From positions 1 through 9,901 of the forward strand of contig JARFQQ010000033.1 in assembly GCA_029287695.1 (NCBI GenBank): 9,901 nt of DNA, read 5' to 3'. A program made the translations under genes and the position numbers. The number at the start of each line of letters is the position of its first letter. The stretch's first letter is position 1. Shown piece by piece: positions 1 through 8,381 of the stretch. The notes under the pieces were generated by a model that saw only the letters and a program-made list of their open reading frames with translations, had not been told where the DNA came from and did not search any database. This stretch comes from Gammaproteobacteria bacterium (lineage in GTDB: Bacteria; Pseudomonadota; Gammaproteobacteria; Chromatiales; Chromatiaceae).

Positions 1-249
1 GCCCATGTGCGCGACTGGGCGCTGGGTACACCTGAAGGAGACTGGGCCAGTATGAGCGTTGCTTCGGATGGCAGCTACGGGATCTCCGAGGGTATTGTTT
101 TCTCTTTCCCGGTGACCTGCAGCAATGGCGATTACCGGATCGTTCAGGGACTGGAGCTCGATGCACTCGCGCGGGCACGACTCGCAGAATCGCAGAATGA
201 GTTGCTCGAGGAGCGATCAATCATCGAGGAGCTGATTCCCGGGCGTTGA
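1..249 (+). CDS. mdh: malate dehydrogenase, C-terminal fragment (5' end outside window)
   Basis: This is the last 82 codons of an NAD-dependent malate dehydrogenase, the TCA-cycle enzyme that interconverts malate and oxaloacetate in the cytoplasm. The reading frame is open to base 1 and ends at TGA 247-249, so the gene starts upstream. The GTG at base 7 is an internal valine codon (A-H-V-R-D-W), not a start. Family signatures visible are RDWALGTPEGDW, then DGSYGISEG, then FSFPVTCSNGDYRIVQGLE, followed by the amphipathic C-terminal helix with LLEERSIIEEL. These match the C-terminal part of the beta/gamma-proteobacterial 'cytosolic' type Mdh as I remember it. The catalytic His/Asp/Arg residues lie upstream and cannot be checked. 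It is followed 150 bases later by acuI on the same strand, possibly independently transcribed. Confidence 0.93.
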   Translation, partial: AHVRDWALGTPEGDWASMSVASDGSYGISEGIVFSFPVTCSNGDYRIVQGLELDALARARLAESQNELLEERSIIEELIPGR

Positions 250-270
250 CAGAAAAAGCCGGCCGGGGGC

Positions 271-285
271 GATGCGGTTTGCATC
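271..285 (+). terminator. possible weak terminator hairpin after mdh
   Basis: A 5-bp stem GATGC/GCATC with loop GGTTT lies 21 bases after the mdh stop and is followed by CTTTCACTTT. The stem is short and the U-tract is interrupted, so this is only a candidate. The rest of the 250-399 gap shows no gene and no convincing promoter. Confidence 0.25.
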
Positions 286-386
286 CTTTCACTTTGAGTT
301 CCCTGCATCGAATAACCGTTTCATGAACTGCTACTTTCCGGCTGCTTCTGCGGGTAGGATGTCAGCAACAAACCATTCCATCATAC

Positions 387-394
387 GAGGAGGT
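387..394 (+). promoter_or_regulatory. strong Shine-Dalgarno site of acuI
   Basis: GAGGAGGT ends 5 bases before ATG 400. It is the strongest ribosome-binding site in the window and fixes the acuI start. Confidence 0.85.
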
Positions 395-399
395 CAACG

Positions 400-1383
400 A
401 TGTTCAATGCCCTGATCCTGGAGCAGGAGGACGGCAAGACAGTCGCAACTGTGCGTCAACTGGAGGAGTCGGACTTGCCGGATGAGGAGGTGCTTGTCGA
501 TGTCGAGATGTCCTCCCTCAACTACAAGGACGGACTCGCCGTGACGGGGACGGGCAAGATCATCCGCGATTTCCCGATGGTGCCCGGTATCGATTTTGCC
601 GGTACTGTCGCCAGCTCGGCAAGCGACCGGTTCGTACCGGGCGATCCGGTGATCCTGACAGGCTGGGGTGTTGGTGAGCGTTACTGGGGCGGTTTTGCCC
701 GGAAGGCCCGGGTCAGGCCCGAGTGGCTCGTCCCGATGCCGGACGGTCTCGACGCGCGCAAGGCAATGACCATCGGTACAGCCGGACTCACGGCGATGCT
801 CTGCGTCATGACGCTCGAGGAGGCCGGTGTGAAGCCGGGCTCCGGCAAGGTGCTCGTCACGGGGGCGGCCGGTGGAGTCGGCAGTGTCGCCGTGTTGCTC
901 CTGTCACGGCTCGGCTACGAGGTAACGGCTCAATCCGGCCGGCCCGAAACGCGTGACTTTCTCGCGGGCCTGGGAGCAAGTGACTTTGTCAGCCGCGATG
1001 AGATGAATGAACCCTGCCGCCCGCTGGAAACCCAGCGCTGGGCCGGAGCGATCGACGTGACCGGCGGGACGATCCTTGCCCGCGTGCTTGCCGAGATGAA
1101 CTACGGTGGTGCCGTGGCGGCCTGCGGCCTGGCCGCGAGTTTCAAACTGGAGACCACGGTCATGCCCTTTATTCTGCGCAATGTCAGTCTGCGTGGAGTC
1201 GACTCGGTCTACTGCCCGATCGAGCGGCGCACAGAAGCCTGGCGGCGTCTTGCACAGGAACTGCCGGACTCGGCATTCGACGAGATCGGCACGGTCATCG
1301 GTCTCGGGGACGTGCCTCAGGCGGCCGCGAATATTATCGCTGGCAAGATCAAGGGACGGACGCTGGTCGATCCGAATCTCTGA
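400..1383 (+). CDS. acuI: acrylyl-CoA reductase (NADPH), AcuI/YhdH family
   Basis: This is a zinc-independent medium-chain dehydrogenase/reductase of 327 residues, close to the 324 of E. coli YhdH. Characterised members reduce acryloyl-CoA to propionyl-CoA with NADPH. This detoxifies reactive acryloyl-CoA and serves 3-hydroxypropionate and, in marine bacteria, DMSP/acrylate metabolism. Visible motifs are SSLNYKDGLAVTGTGKI (residues 38-54), PGIDFAGTV (62-70), TGWGVGE (87-93), the Rossmann nucleotide loop GAAGGVGSVA (155-164), WAGAIDVTGG (214-223), MNYGGAVAACGLA (233-245) and MPFILRNVSLRGVDSV (255-270). The whole length aligns with YhdH from memory without obvious gaps. The ATG start is supported by GAGGAGGT 5 bases upstream. 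It sits behind mdh on the same strand and converges with the permease gene. No other DMSP or 3-hydroxypropionate gene is adjacent, so the in vivo substrate source cannot be inferred here. Confidence 0.93.
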   Translation: MFNALILEQEDGKTVATVRQLEESDLPDEEVLVDVEMSSLNYKDGLAVTGTGKIIRDFPMVPGIDFAGTVASSASDRFVPGDPVILTGWGVGERYWGGFARKARVRPEWLVPMPDGLDARKAMTIGTAGLTAMLCVMTLEEAGVKPGSGKVLVTGAAGGVGSVAVLLLSRLGYEVTAQSGRPETRDFLAGLGASDFVSRDEMNEPCRPLETQRWAGAIDVTGGTILARVLAEMNYGGAVAACGLAASFKLETTVMPFILRNVSLRGVDSVYCPIERRTEAWRRLAQELPDSAFDEIGTVIGLGDVPQAAANIIAGKIKGRTLVDPNL

Positions 1384-1531
1384 ACGCAAACCCTGGTGAC
1401 AGCCTGCGATCCCGATGCGAGGAGCAGGTATTCGCACGGACGAGGCAGGCGGAACAGCGCCGCGCTCTTTGCTCGTTCAGGATCGTCCGCTGCCTTGCAG
1501 GCTGCAGGTCAGGGTTGGGAAGTCCGGTTTC

Positions 1532-2809
1532 CTACATCAGGTGTAACACCAGGATATCCACTGCCAGCAACAGCAGCACGAAGGGGCCATTCCATCGCGG
1601 GAAGCTGAAGGCGCTGATCCCGTAGCGCCCCTGGATAGCAAGACTCAGTCCGCTGAAGGGAGAGATGCAGACGCCTGCGGCCCAGGTCATGAGAAAAGTC
1701 ATTGCCAGCAGATCCGGGTCAGGAGAAGCCGGCAGGATCAGGCCGCTCGCGGTCGTGACGCTGATGACGGGATGGATGCCGAAAAGGCTCAACAGCACCA
1801 TCGCCACGAGCAGCAGGCTTGCTTCTCCCGCTCCAAATTTCCCGGGTGTGAGGTCAATGCCCGATGCAGCCACGGCCGTCGAGATGCCTGCAGCCAGCAC
1901 GCCCGCGGAGAGAAACAGCACCAGTTCCCCGGACATGCGGGGCAGACCCGCTGTCACGAAGCTGGCGAGTCCCGGCATGGCACTGCGGCCATGGCGCGCC
2001 AGCATGACCGTGAATGTCAGAAACAGTGACAGGGAAGAGATCAGCGTCAGGATGGAGAGGTCCGGGAAAGCGTTGTGGATCAGCATGACGGAGAGTGCAA
2101 GCAGGCCGGGAATCCAGAGTGCCCGGAAATTGAGCGGGTAGCCGCGGAACCCGGAGACATCAAATTTCTTTTCCAATTGCCAGAGGCTGAAGCCCAGTGC
2201 CAGCAGGGCGACAGGCAGGCCTGTGAGTGCCACGACGGTCAGGCTGGCTCCGGGAGCATTGGTCAATGCGATACCCATGGCTGCGAAAAAGGGCGACCAG
2301 CTGGCTGCCATGGCAAAGCCGCGGGAGAGCACCGTCGCCTGCAGGGGCGACAGGGGTCTGTTCCGGGACTGCCGGTCTCCGACAATCATGACCGTCGAGA
2401 GATTGATGACTGCACCGAAGAAGTGAATGCCGAACAGGGTGCGCCAGAGCGCGGCGCGCCCGGTCGGCAACTTTTCGTCGTCTCCTGTCGATGGCAGGGT
2501 AATCAGCCGGAGGAAACTCACCGAGGCGAGCATGGCGAGCATCGCCTGATTGGCTACGATGGCCTGCTCAAAGCGAGCAGATCCTGTTGCCAGTAATCCC
2601 CAGAAGAGCCCGGCTCCTCCGGCAGCAAGCATGATGAGCGACTGCAGGCGCTGGATACCGGCAATGTCCCGGGCGAGCAAAAGCCCGGCGCCCCAGCCGA
2701 AAATGCCGGCAATGATCACAGGGAAGGCAGGAAGGAAACCCTGTGCCACAGAGGCAAGAATCATGCATAACAGCAGGATACCTGCGAGGTGCTGCCGGTT
2801 CTCTTTCAC
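1532..2809 (-). CDS. polytopic membrane permease-like protein, possible ion transporter (IT) superfamily fold
   Basis: This 425-residue, very hydrophobic protein has roughly 11-12 predicted membrane segments and no charged soluble domain, so it should be an inner-membrane transporter or channel. I cannot name a family. Two halves look related. LFGIH occurs at residues 125-129 and again at 342-346, and SPF occurs at 172-174 (after AAASW-like small residues) and at 383-385 (AAGVCISPFSGLSLA). The spacing is nearly constant, 217 and 211 residues. Such a duplicated pattern, with re-entrant-hairpin-like small/polar motifs in each half, is typical of IT-superfamily carriers of dicarboxylates, citrate, gluconate or anions; the assignment is inference. 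The start is GTG at 2809, overlapping the TGA of the upstream gene (GTGA, 2806-2809), so translation is probably coupled; no strong Shine-Dalgarno is visible. The stop is TAG at 1534-1532. It faces acuI across 148 bases with no clear terminator. Confidence 0.8.
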   Translation of the reverse strand: MKENRQHLAGILLLCMILASVAQGFLPAFPVIIAGIFGWGAGLLLARDIAGIQRLQSLIMLAAGGAGLFWGLLATGSARFEQAIVANQAMLAMLASVSFLRLITLPSTGDDEKLPTGRAALWRTLFGIHFFGAVINLSTVMIVGDRQSRNRPLSPLQATVLSRGFAMAASWSPFFAAMGIALTNAPGASLTVVALTGLPVALLALGFSLWQLEKKFDVSGFRGYPLNFRALWIPGLLALSVMLIHNAFPDLSILTLISSLSLFLTFTVMLARHGRSAMPGLASFVTAGLPRMSGELVLFLSAGVLAAGISTAVAASGIDLTPGKFGAGEASLLLVAMVLLSLFGIHPVISVTTASGLILPASPDPDLLAMTFLMTWAAGVCISPFSGLSLAIQGRYGISAFSFPRWNGPFVLLLLAVDILVLHLM

Positions 2810-3372
2810 TCGTGACTGTGTGCCTGGCGATAGCAGGGGCTATCCAGCAACAGCCTGTTCTGTGAGGGCGCCGCCTCGAAAAAGTCCACGCTTTGTACCT
2901 CGCATCCCGGAACAGTATGATGAGGTCCGTCCCACTCGATCATCAACCCCGCTTCTTCTGTCCCGGACCATTCGAGATAGTAGCTGCCCCTGATCCGTAT
3001 GGCCGGCGACGCAGATGAAACTGCAGGGTCGAAGAGCTGCAGCACTGCCTCATGCGAAGCCGTGTGACAGACCACGAGGATTACGGGATCTCCACCCTCT
3101 TTGAGTGAGCGGATGAAAATGCCGGTCTTGCGGCAGCCGTCCTCCTCGCCATCGCAAAAACGACACTGACCCAGTGCCGCATCAATCAGGATGCGGCTCT
3201 GCTCGCTGACGGTCAGGTGCCATGCCATATCCCTGTTGCGAAGAAGCAGCCATTCAAGGGTTCTCCCCGTTTCGAGAACCCCGGTATGCATTTTTCCCGG
3301 TATTGGCTGCTCCGCGAAGACGGGTAGTACAGCAGCCAGCAGGCAGGCAAAAAGTCGAAGTCTGCCGGTCAT
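2806..3372 (-). CDS. secreted cysteine-rich protein of unknown function
   Basis: I do not recognise this 188-residue protein. It begins with a clear Sec signal peptide: basic MTGRLR, a hydrophobic run to residue 18, and a likely signal peptidase I site VFA|EQ after residue 20. It is therefore probably periplasmic or exported. The mature part has six cysteines (70, 73, 80, 102, 157, 180), including a compact C-x2-C-x6-C cluster within the acidic stretch QCRFCDGEEDGCRK. An even number in an exported protein suggests disulfides; metal binding by the cluster is an alternative. The C-terminus ends HSHE. No lipobox is seen; Cys10 lies inside the hydrophobic core and is not placed like a lipidation site. 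Its stop overlaps the permease start by 4 bases, so the two form an operon and may act together, for example as a periplasmic partner of the transporter (inference). The ATG at 3372 has only a weak ribosome site (GGATGA). Confidence 0.7.
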   Translation of the reverse strand: MTGRLRLFACLLAAVLPVFAEQPIPGKMHTGVLETGRTLEWLLLRNRDMAWHLTVSEQSRILIDAALGQCRFCDGEEDGCRKTGIFIRSLKEGGDPVILVVCHTASHEAVLQLFDPAVSSASPAIRIRGSYYLEWSGTEEAGLMIEWDGPHHTVPGCEVQSVDFFEAAPSQNRLLLDSPCYRQAHSHE

Positions 3373-3712
3373 CGTTCATCCGGTATCAGGATCGGGTATG
3401 AATCATGAGGTTAAATAATTTCCGGATGAAATGCATTCCGAACCTCCCGTGATGCTGTCGTGGTAAATATTTCAACCACATACTTGAGAAACCTGTCGTT
3501 GCGTATGTACTATTATAGGAGTGCAGATCACTGTCTGGACAGGGATACTCGTCCCGATTTGCCCGAATTGCATGCCCGCGCGGAACCGGTTGCTCGGCAA
3601 CCATGCCAAAGGCCGGCAGCATGATCGCGAGGATAAGGTCTGATCGAGATTGACATTCGGGAGGCAGTGCAAGCCTACTTACAGCTGGCTAGACAGGTAT
3701 TCGCCCATCAAC
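3373..3712. other. divergent intergenic region, AT-richer, presumed to hold both promoters
   Basis: About 340 bases separate the secreted-protein operon (minus) from the kinase gene (plus). The part from about 3405 to 3520 is visibly AT-richer than the neighbouring genes. It contains TTAAATAATT near 3411, an 8-bp palindrome AAATATTT (3465-3472) flanked by TGGT (3461-3464) and ACCA (3475-3478) that resembles an operator, and a plus-strand promoter candidate at 3484-3513. No promoter for the minus-strand operon was convincing. Open frames here (for example 3386-3622 minus) have no recognisable protein features. Confidence 0.5.
3484..3513 (+). promoter_or_regulatory. candidate sigma70 promoter for the hybrid kinase gene
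   Basis: TTGAGA (3484-3489), an 18-base spacer, then TACTAT (3508-3513) fit a sigma70 promoter with 5/6 and 4/6 matches. It would start transcripts near 3520 and leave a leader of about 130-190 bases. The TGGT-N10-ACCA palindrome lies just upstream, where an activator or repressor could bind. Confidence 0.35.
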
Positions 3713-6700
3713 ATGCAAATAGCACAGGCTCTCGCCGCAGATGAGAGCAAGGCCAGAGACGAACCGGAACAGCTGGAGCAGGTTCAGGAGTCAGAGCTGG
3801 AGAAGACCGCTATCGTCAGGGAACAGCTGGCTCTGTTCAATCGCTACATGGTCCCGGCATTTACCTTTGTCATCGCCAGTACCCTGTTCCTCGCCTACAT
3901 TCTCTATTCCGGTGTCGATCACAATGTGCTGACGGTCTGGGGCACGGTCATGATCGCCCTGATCGTTCTCCGCGCAGCGCTGGTGCCTCTCTTCAACCGG
4001 GTCCGGCACAGAGAGTACAGTACAGAGTGGTGGAGGTTTCTGCTGACAGCCAGCACGCTTGCTGTCGGTCTTTGCTGGGGCAGCGCCGGTATCTACCTCT
4101 TTCCGCAATTGCCGCTGCACCAGGCTTTCCTGCTCATGATACTTGTGGGTGTCGCTGCCGGATCTGTTCCGGTTCTGGCTCCTCTCATGACGGCAGGTTT
4201 GCTCTTTCAGGTGACCGTGCTCGCGCCGCTCATTCTCAGTCTCCTCATGCAGGGCGGGGAGGCCTACCAGGCCATGGCCGCCGTTGTTGCTCTCTACCTG
4301 CTCTTTCTGATGGTGACCTTCGCCCAGATACACAGGGGTACTCTCAATGCCATCAAGCTTCACTCCAGTAACCTGGAGCTGCTTGAAAACCTGCAGTCAT
4401 CCCAGAGCCAGAAGGACAACCTCGTGCAACGGCTGCGCTCTGAAGTCGATGAAAAAAACCGCGCCCTGCTCGACATGCAATTCGCGATAAAGACAGCCGA
4501 ACAGGCGAGCAAGGAGAAAGACCAGTTCCTCGCTACCATGAGCCATGAGATTCGTACCCCGATGAACGGCGTCATCGGGGCACTGGACCTGCTCGATAAC
4601 CGGACTCTCTCGCCAGAACAGCAGGACCTGGTCGTCACGGCCAGCAGGTCGGCTGAATCGCTGATGAGCATCATCAACGATATCCTGGATCTTTCCAAAA
4701 TCGAAAGCGGGCAATTCGAGCTGGAACGTATCCCGCTCAACATCCAGCAGAATACAGTCGATGTTGCGGCCCTGTGGCGACAGAAAGCAATACAGCAGGG
4801 TCTTGATTTCAAGCTCGAGATTACCGATGACGTGCCTGTCGATGTGGTCGGGGATCCGACGCGTTACAGGCAGGTTCTCAACAACCTGCTGTCGAACGCC
4901 ATCAAGTTCACGGAGAAGGGGCGGGTCGGGCTGCGCCTTTCGCTGGCGCGGGAGAGCCGCATGGCCTATACGCTGCGGGTCGAGGTCTCCGATTCGGGAA
5001 TCGGCATCCAGCCATCGGCGAAGGAGAAACTCTTCAGGCCATTCACGCAAGCAGATGGCAGCATGGCCCGCCGTTACGGCGGTACCGGGCTTGGACTTTC
5101 GATCACGCAACGGCTCGTGGAAATGATGGGTGGCCAGATCGACATCGAAAGCGAACCAGGGAAAGGCAGTATTTTCTGGTTAACGGTGAAGATGTGGCGT
5201 CCCGAGAGCGTTGAGTGGAAGCACAGGCAGGAGCTGCGGGACCTCCGGGTCCTCTTCGTCGGGGACCAGGAGACATTCAGAAGGTGCCTGGCCACGCCGC
5301 TGAAAAAACTCGGTATCAACAGCGATATCGCAGACGGGGCCAAAGCGGCACTGGAGAAGCTTGACTATGCGCTCAAGGTTGGCAAGACCTGGTCCTATGA
5401 CGTCCTTCTGATCGATGAATACATGCAGCAAGGCGACGTACTCCAGTTTGCCCAGGAAATCTACAAGAGCCGCTTGCTCACCGGCGTTGGAATCGTCCTT
5501 GTCGGTAGCGAGGGTTCCTATACGCTGAGGAAAGCTGCTGCGATGCGCTCCATCGACCAGCTCCTGATGATTCCTTTCACGTCCGATACGCTCGAAGAGA
5601 CACTGGGTAATTTCGGTTCGCACGGGAAGTACTCCCATATTTCTCCCTCCGGCCCGGGCGACAGGAAGAAGAGGAAGGCAGGCCCGGGTCGAGTGGAGGA
5701 AGAATCCGGACAGCGCAGACAGCGGATTGAGCCCGTGGCAAGAGTGCCAATCGGCCGGCTTGCGGGCAATGTGCTTGTTGTCGAGGACAATGAGATCAAC
5801 AGGCAAATCACCACCAGCATGCTCAATCAGATGGGGCTTTCAGTGACTGAGGCCGAGAATGGCATCGATGCTGTCGATCTTTTCCAGAAAGAACGCTTCG
5901 ATCTCATCCTCATGGATGTACAGATGCCCAGACTTGGCGGATGCGAGGCAACCGGCCTCATTCGCAAGATCGAGATGACCGATACGCGCTCCCGTGTACC
6001 CATCGTTGCCATGACTGCAAATGCGATGAAAGGAGACAGGGAAGTCTGTCTCAAGTCCGGAATGGACAGTTATCTCGCCAAGCCTGTCAAAAAGGATGCG
6101 CTCTACAAGGAGCTGTCAAACTGGCTCGGTCCGGGCTCCCGGGATGGCGAGCAGGTTGCGGCATCGACTGGTGACAGACCGACTGACGGCAAGCCGAAGG
6201 ACAGCACCAAACCTGTGCGGGTACTGGTCGTCGAGGACGATGAATATGGCCAGATCCTCGTTTCAAAGATGTTGCAGAGGATGAAGGTCGAGACCCTGTC
6301 GGCACGCAATGGTTTCGAGGCCGTGAAGATTGCCAGGGGTGAGAACCCCGACCTGGTGCTCATGGATTGCCAGATGCCGGGTATGGACGGGTTCGAGGCC
6401 ACCAGCAAAATCAGGGAACATGAGAAGCGCAATGGCTATACCGGAGTGCCGATCATTGCGATGACGGCAAACACCCTGCCACAGGACCAGCAGAAATGTT
6501 TCAGTGTCGGGATGAATGACTTTCTCGGCAAGCCGGTGACGATCAAAACCCTGACAGCCAAGATTGATGACTGGCTGAAAAGGTCTGTGACCATCCCTGT
6601 GACGGAAAGCGAATCGGGGGCTTCGGCGCCGGTGGCGCAGGAGGTGCATCTTGATAAGCGCACAGTCGAGGAACTCAGGGAGCTGATGCAGGAAAAGTTC

Positions 6701-6982
6701 CAGGCGATTATCGAAACCTACATGCGTGACGCCCCCATCCGCTTCAAAACCATGCGTGACGCGATTACCGCCAGTGACGCGGAGAAACTCTACAGGGCTG
6801 CCCATAGTCTCAAGTCAGCAAGCGCAAGTCTCGGAGCGATCAATCTCTCCGGGCTGGCCAGGCAACTGGAGCACATGGGACGCAACGAGGATCTCGAGGA
6901 TGTCAGGGATATCTTCAACGAGGCTGTGAGGGAGTACGGTGTCGTCAGACAGGCGCTCAAAAAATACATACCCGTCCGCTGA
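3713..6982 (+). CDS. membrane hybrid sensor histidine kinase with three receiver domains and C-terminal Hpt
   Basis: This is a multistep phosphorelay sensor, 1089 residues from ATG 3713. A TTG at 3650 would add 21 residues; neither start has an ideal ribosome site, and the numbers below count from the TTG. An acidic soluble N-terminus is followed by about six membrane helices (66-226) without a periplasmic domain, then a coiled coil (235-290). HisKA carries [15 protein letters not shown] with phospho-acceptor His299. The ATPase has the N box [11 protein letters not shown] (411-421), DSGIGI (448-453), [11 protein letters not shown] (461-471) and GGTGLGLSI (477-485). Receiver 1 (531-650) is degenerate. 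It has Asp589, but GD replaces the acidic pair and Ile641 replaces the usual Lys before Pro. After a basic linker come receiver 2 (Glu712/Asp713, Asp756, Thr789, Lys811) and receiver 3 (Glu862/Asp863, Asp906, Thr939, Lys961), both complete. The Hpt domain has [14 protein letters not shown] with His1052. The architecture resembles BarA/RpfC-type kinases with extra receivers. There is no adjacent response regulator gene, so the output partner and signal are unknown. Confidence 0.93.
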   Translation: MQIAQALAADESKARDEPEQLEQVQESELEKTAIVREQLALFNRYMVPAFTFVIASTLFLAYILYSGVDHNVLTVWGTVMIALIVLRAALVPLFNRVRHREYSTEWWRFLLTASTLAVGLCWGSAGIYLFPQLPLHQAFLLMILVGVAAGSVPVLAPLMTAGLLFQVTVLAPLILSLLMQGGEAYQAMAAVVALYLLFLMVTFAQIHRGTLNAIKLHSSNLELLENLQSSQSQKDNLVQRLRSEVDEKNRALLDMQFAIKTAEQASKEKDQFLATMSHEIRTPMNGVIGALDLLDNRTLSPEQQDLVVTASRSAESLMSIINDILDLSKIESGQFELERIPLNIQQNTVDVAALWRQKAIQQGLDFKLEITDDVPVDVVGDPTRYRQVLNNLLSNAIKFTEKGRVGLRLSLARESRMAYTLRVEVSDSGIGIQPSAKEKLFRPFTQADGSMARRYGGTGLGLSITQRLVEMMGGQIDIESEPGKGSIFWLTVKMWRPESVEWKHRQELRDLRVLFVGDQETFRRCLATPLKKLGINSDIADGAKAALEKLDYALKVGKTWSYDVLLIDEYMQQGDVLQFAQEIYKSRLLTGVGIVLVGSEGSYTLRKAAAMRSIDQLLMIPFTSDTLEETLGNFGSHGKYSHISPSGPGDRKKRKAGPGRVEEESGQRRQRIEPVARVPIGRLAGNVLVVEDNEINRQITTSMLNQMGLSVTEAENGIDAVDLFQKERFDLILMDVQMPRLGGCEATGLIRKIEMTDTRSRVPIVAMTANAMKGDREVCLKSGMDSYLAKPVKKDALYKELSNWLGPGSRDGEQVAASTGDRPTDGKPKDSTKPVRVLVVEDDEYGQILVSKMLQRMKVETLSARNGFEAVKIARGENPDLVLMDCQMPGMDGFEATSKIREHEKRNGYTGVPIIAMTANTLPQDQQKCFSVGMNDFLGKPVTIKTLTAKIDDWLKRSVTIPVTESESGASAPVAQEVHLDKRTVEELRELMQEKFQAIIETYMRDAPIRFKTMRDAITASDAEKLYRAAHSLKSASASLGAINLSGLARQLEHMGRNEDLEDVRDIFNEAVREYGVVRQALKKYIPVR

Positions 6983-6999
6983 TATCCTTGCCACGGACG
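6973..6999. terminator. possible weak bidirectional terminator hairpin between kinase gene and argA
   Basis: CGTCCG (6973-6978) and CGGACG (6994-6999) form a 6-bp stem with a 15-base loop, followed by TTTAC. It overlaps the last kinase codons and sits in the 33-base gap between the two convergent stop codons. With no real U-tract on either strand it is only a candidate. Confidence 0.25.
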
Positions 7000-7015
7000 T
7001 TTACGGGGTCGTGAT

Positions 7016-8335
7016 TCAGTCGAGTTGCTTGACGAGTACCCGGGAGTTGCGACGGTAGTTGTAGAGACTTCGCCTCGCCATCGGCAGTGATTGCACCTCT
7101 CCCTTTCTGAAACCGCGTTCCTGGAACCAGTGGCTGGATACGGTCGTGAGCACGAAAAGCGTCTCGATCCCCTGCTGGACTGCCATCTGCTCAAGCCGTT
7201 GAAGCAGGGTGTCGCCAAAGCCCTTGCCCTGGTAGTCAGGATGGACAGCGACACAGGCCACTTCCGCCATCGCGTCCTTTTCGTAGGGAAAGATTGCCGC
7301 GCAGGCGATGACAGTCCCGTCGCGCTCGATGAGCGTAAAGTGGTTGATTTCCGTTTCAAGTAATTCGCGCGATCGGCGAACCAGCATCCCTTTCTCCTCG
7401 AGAGGCTCGATGAGTGCGAGGATTCCACCGACGTCATCGATACGCGCCTGGCGAATAAGATCAAAGGGTTCGGGGCTGACAAGGGTGCCTGCCCCGTCAC
7501 GCGTGAAGAGTTCCCTGAGCAAGGCCCCCTCGATGCTGCGCGACACGAGGTGTACGCGCTTGACACCCTTGCGGCAGGCTGTGGCTGCCTTGATCAGCAG
7601 AAGGCGCAACTCGGCAGAAAGTGACGCGCGGCGCGCGAGCGTCATGTCGACCTGGGCCGGCGTCAGGTGGCTGAGCGTTTTACCACTGCGTTTCAACGAC
7701 TTTCCCTCGGTCAGCAGAATCAGCTTGTCCGCGTTGATCGAAGCGGCGACGGCTGCAGCGACATCGGCTGCGCTGAGGTTGAAGACCTCACCGGTCGGTG
7801 AATAACCGAGCGGCGGAATCACGACCAGGTTGCCCGACTCGAGCTGGTTGCATATCGCCCTGGTCTCGATGCGCCTGACTTCACCGGTGTAGAGATAGTC
7901 GGTGCCTTCGCGCACGCCGATCGGGCGAGCCGTGACGAAGTTGCCGGATGTGACGCGAATCTGCGCTCCGGCCATCGGCGAGTTGGACGCGGCCGTGGAG
8001 AAGAGGGCCTCGATTTCAACGCGGACGCTGCCGGCGGCCTCCTTGACACAGGTCAGGGCCGTTTCATCGGTGACGCGCAGACCATTGATATAAGCCATTT
8101 CGGCATCGCGCAGGCGCAACCTCTCCTCGATCTGCGGACGCGAGCCATGCACCAGAACCAGTCTGATACCAAGCCCGTGCAGCAATGCGATGTCGTGAAT
8201 CAGCGTCGAGAAATTTTCGTCGGCGACAGCCTGGCCGCTGAAAGCGAGCACAAAGGTCTTGCCCCGGTGTGCGTGCACGTAGGGCGAGGTTGCGCGAAAC
8301 CAGTTGATGAAGCTGTCTGACACGATTCGGCTCAT
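7016..8335 (-). CDS. argA: N-acetylglutamate synthase (amino-acid N-acetyltransferase)
   Basis: ArgA makes N-acetylglutamate from glutamate and acetyl-CoA, the first committed step of arginine biosynthesis in the cytoplasm. The 439 residues match the usual ArgA length of about 440 and show both expected parts. An N-terminal amino-acid-kinase fold (about 26-275) includes KTFVLAFSGQA, VLVHGSRPQIEERL and GNLVVIPPLGYSPTGEVFNLSA; in this class it serves arginine binding and feedback inhibition. A C-terminal GNAT domain (about 293-437) has the acetyl-CoA loop VAVHPDYQGKGFGDTLL (362-378) and the tail RSLYNYRRNSRVLVKQL (422-438). This fused form is distinct from ArgB, which lacks GNAT, and from ArgJ. 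The ATG start at 8335 gives the conserved N-terminus with FINWFRATSPYVHAHRGKTF; no strong ribosome site precedes it. It converges with the kinase gene and is divergent from the hoxF-like gene. I saw no arginine-repressor box in the shared upstream region. Confidence 0.95.
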   Translation of the reverse strand: MSRIVSDSFINWFRATSPYVHAHRGKTFVLAFSGQAVADENFSTLIHDIALLHGLGIRLVLVHGSRPQIEERLRLRDAEMAYINGLRVTDETALTCVKEAAGSVRVEIEALFSTAASNSPMAGAQIRVTSGNFVTARPIGVREGTDYLYTGEVRRIETRAICNQLESGNLVVIPPLGYSPTGEVFNLSAADVAAAVAASINADKLILLTEGKSLKRSGKTLSHLTPAQVDMTLARRASLSAELRLLLIKAATACRKGVKRVHLVSRSIEGALLRELFTRDGAGTLVSPEPFDLIRQARIDDVGGILALIEPLEEKGMLVRRSRELLETEINHFTLIERDGTVIACAAIFPYEKDAMAEVACVAVHPDYQGKGFGDTLLQRLEQMAVQQGIETLFVLTTVSSHWFQERGFRKGEVQSLPMARRSLYNYRRNSRVLVKQLD

Positions 8336-8381
8336 GGATCAAAAACATCATTGAAACGGAAAAGTACGCAAGGCGCAATTG

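Noticed and set aside
904..1437. 177-codon minus-strand frame opposite acuI
   Set aside because: acuI matches the YhdH family over its full length; the antisense frame shows no family feature.
1384..1531. Terminator between acuI and the permease gene
   Set aside because: Short palindromes such as TGCA-GGC-TGCA near 1501 are present, but no stem with a U-tract was found on either strand.
3386..3622. 78-codon minus-strand frame in the kinase upstream gap
   Set aside because: There is no ribosome site, membrane segment or known motif. It spans the presumed promoter region, so chance is the simpler explanation.
3791..5110. Long minus-strand frames under the kinase gene (3791-4363, 4397-5110)
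   Set aside because: These are shadows of the strongly supported kinase frame in GC-rich DNA. Their composition is low-complexity and charge-rich, without any domain.
6790..7566. 258-codon minus-strand frame across the kinase end and argA
   Set aside because: It overlaps argA on the same strand in another frame and the kinase Hpt region. Both of those have clear motifs, whereas this one is Ser/Arg-rich with no motif.
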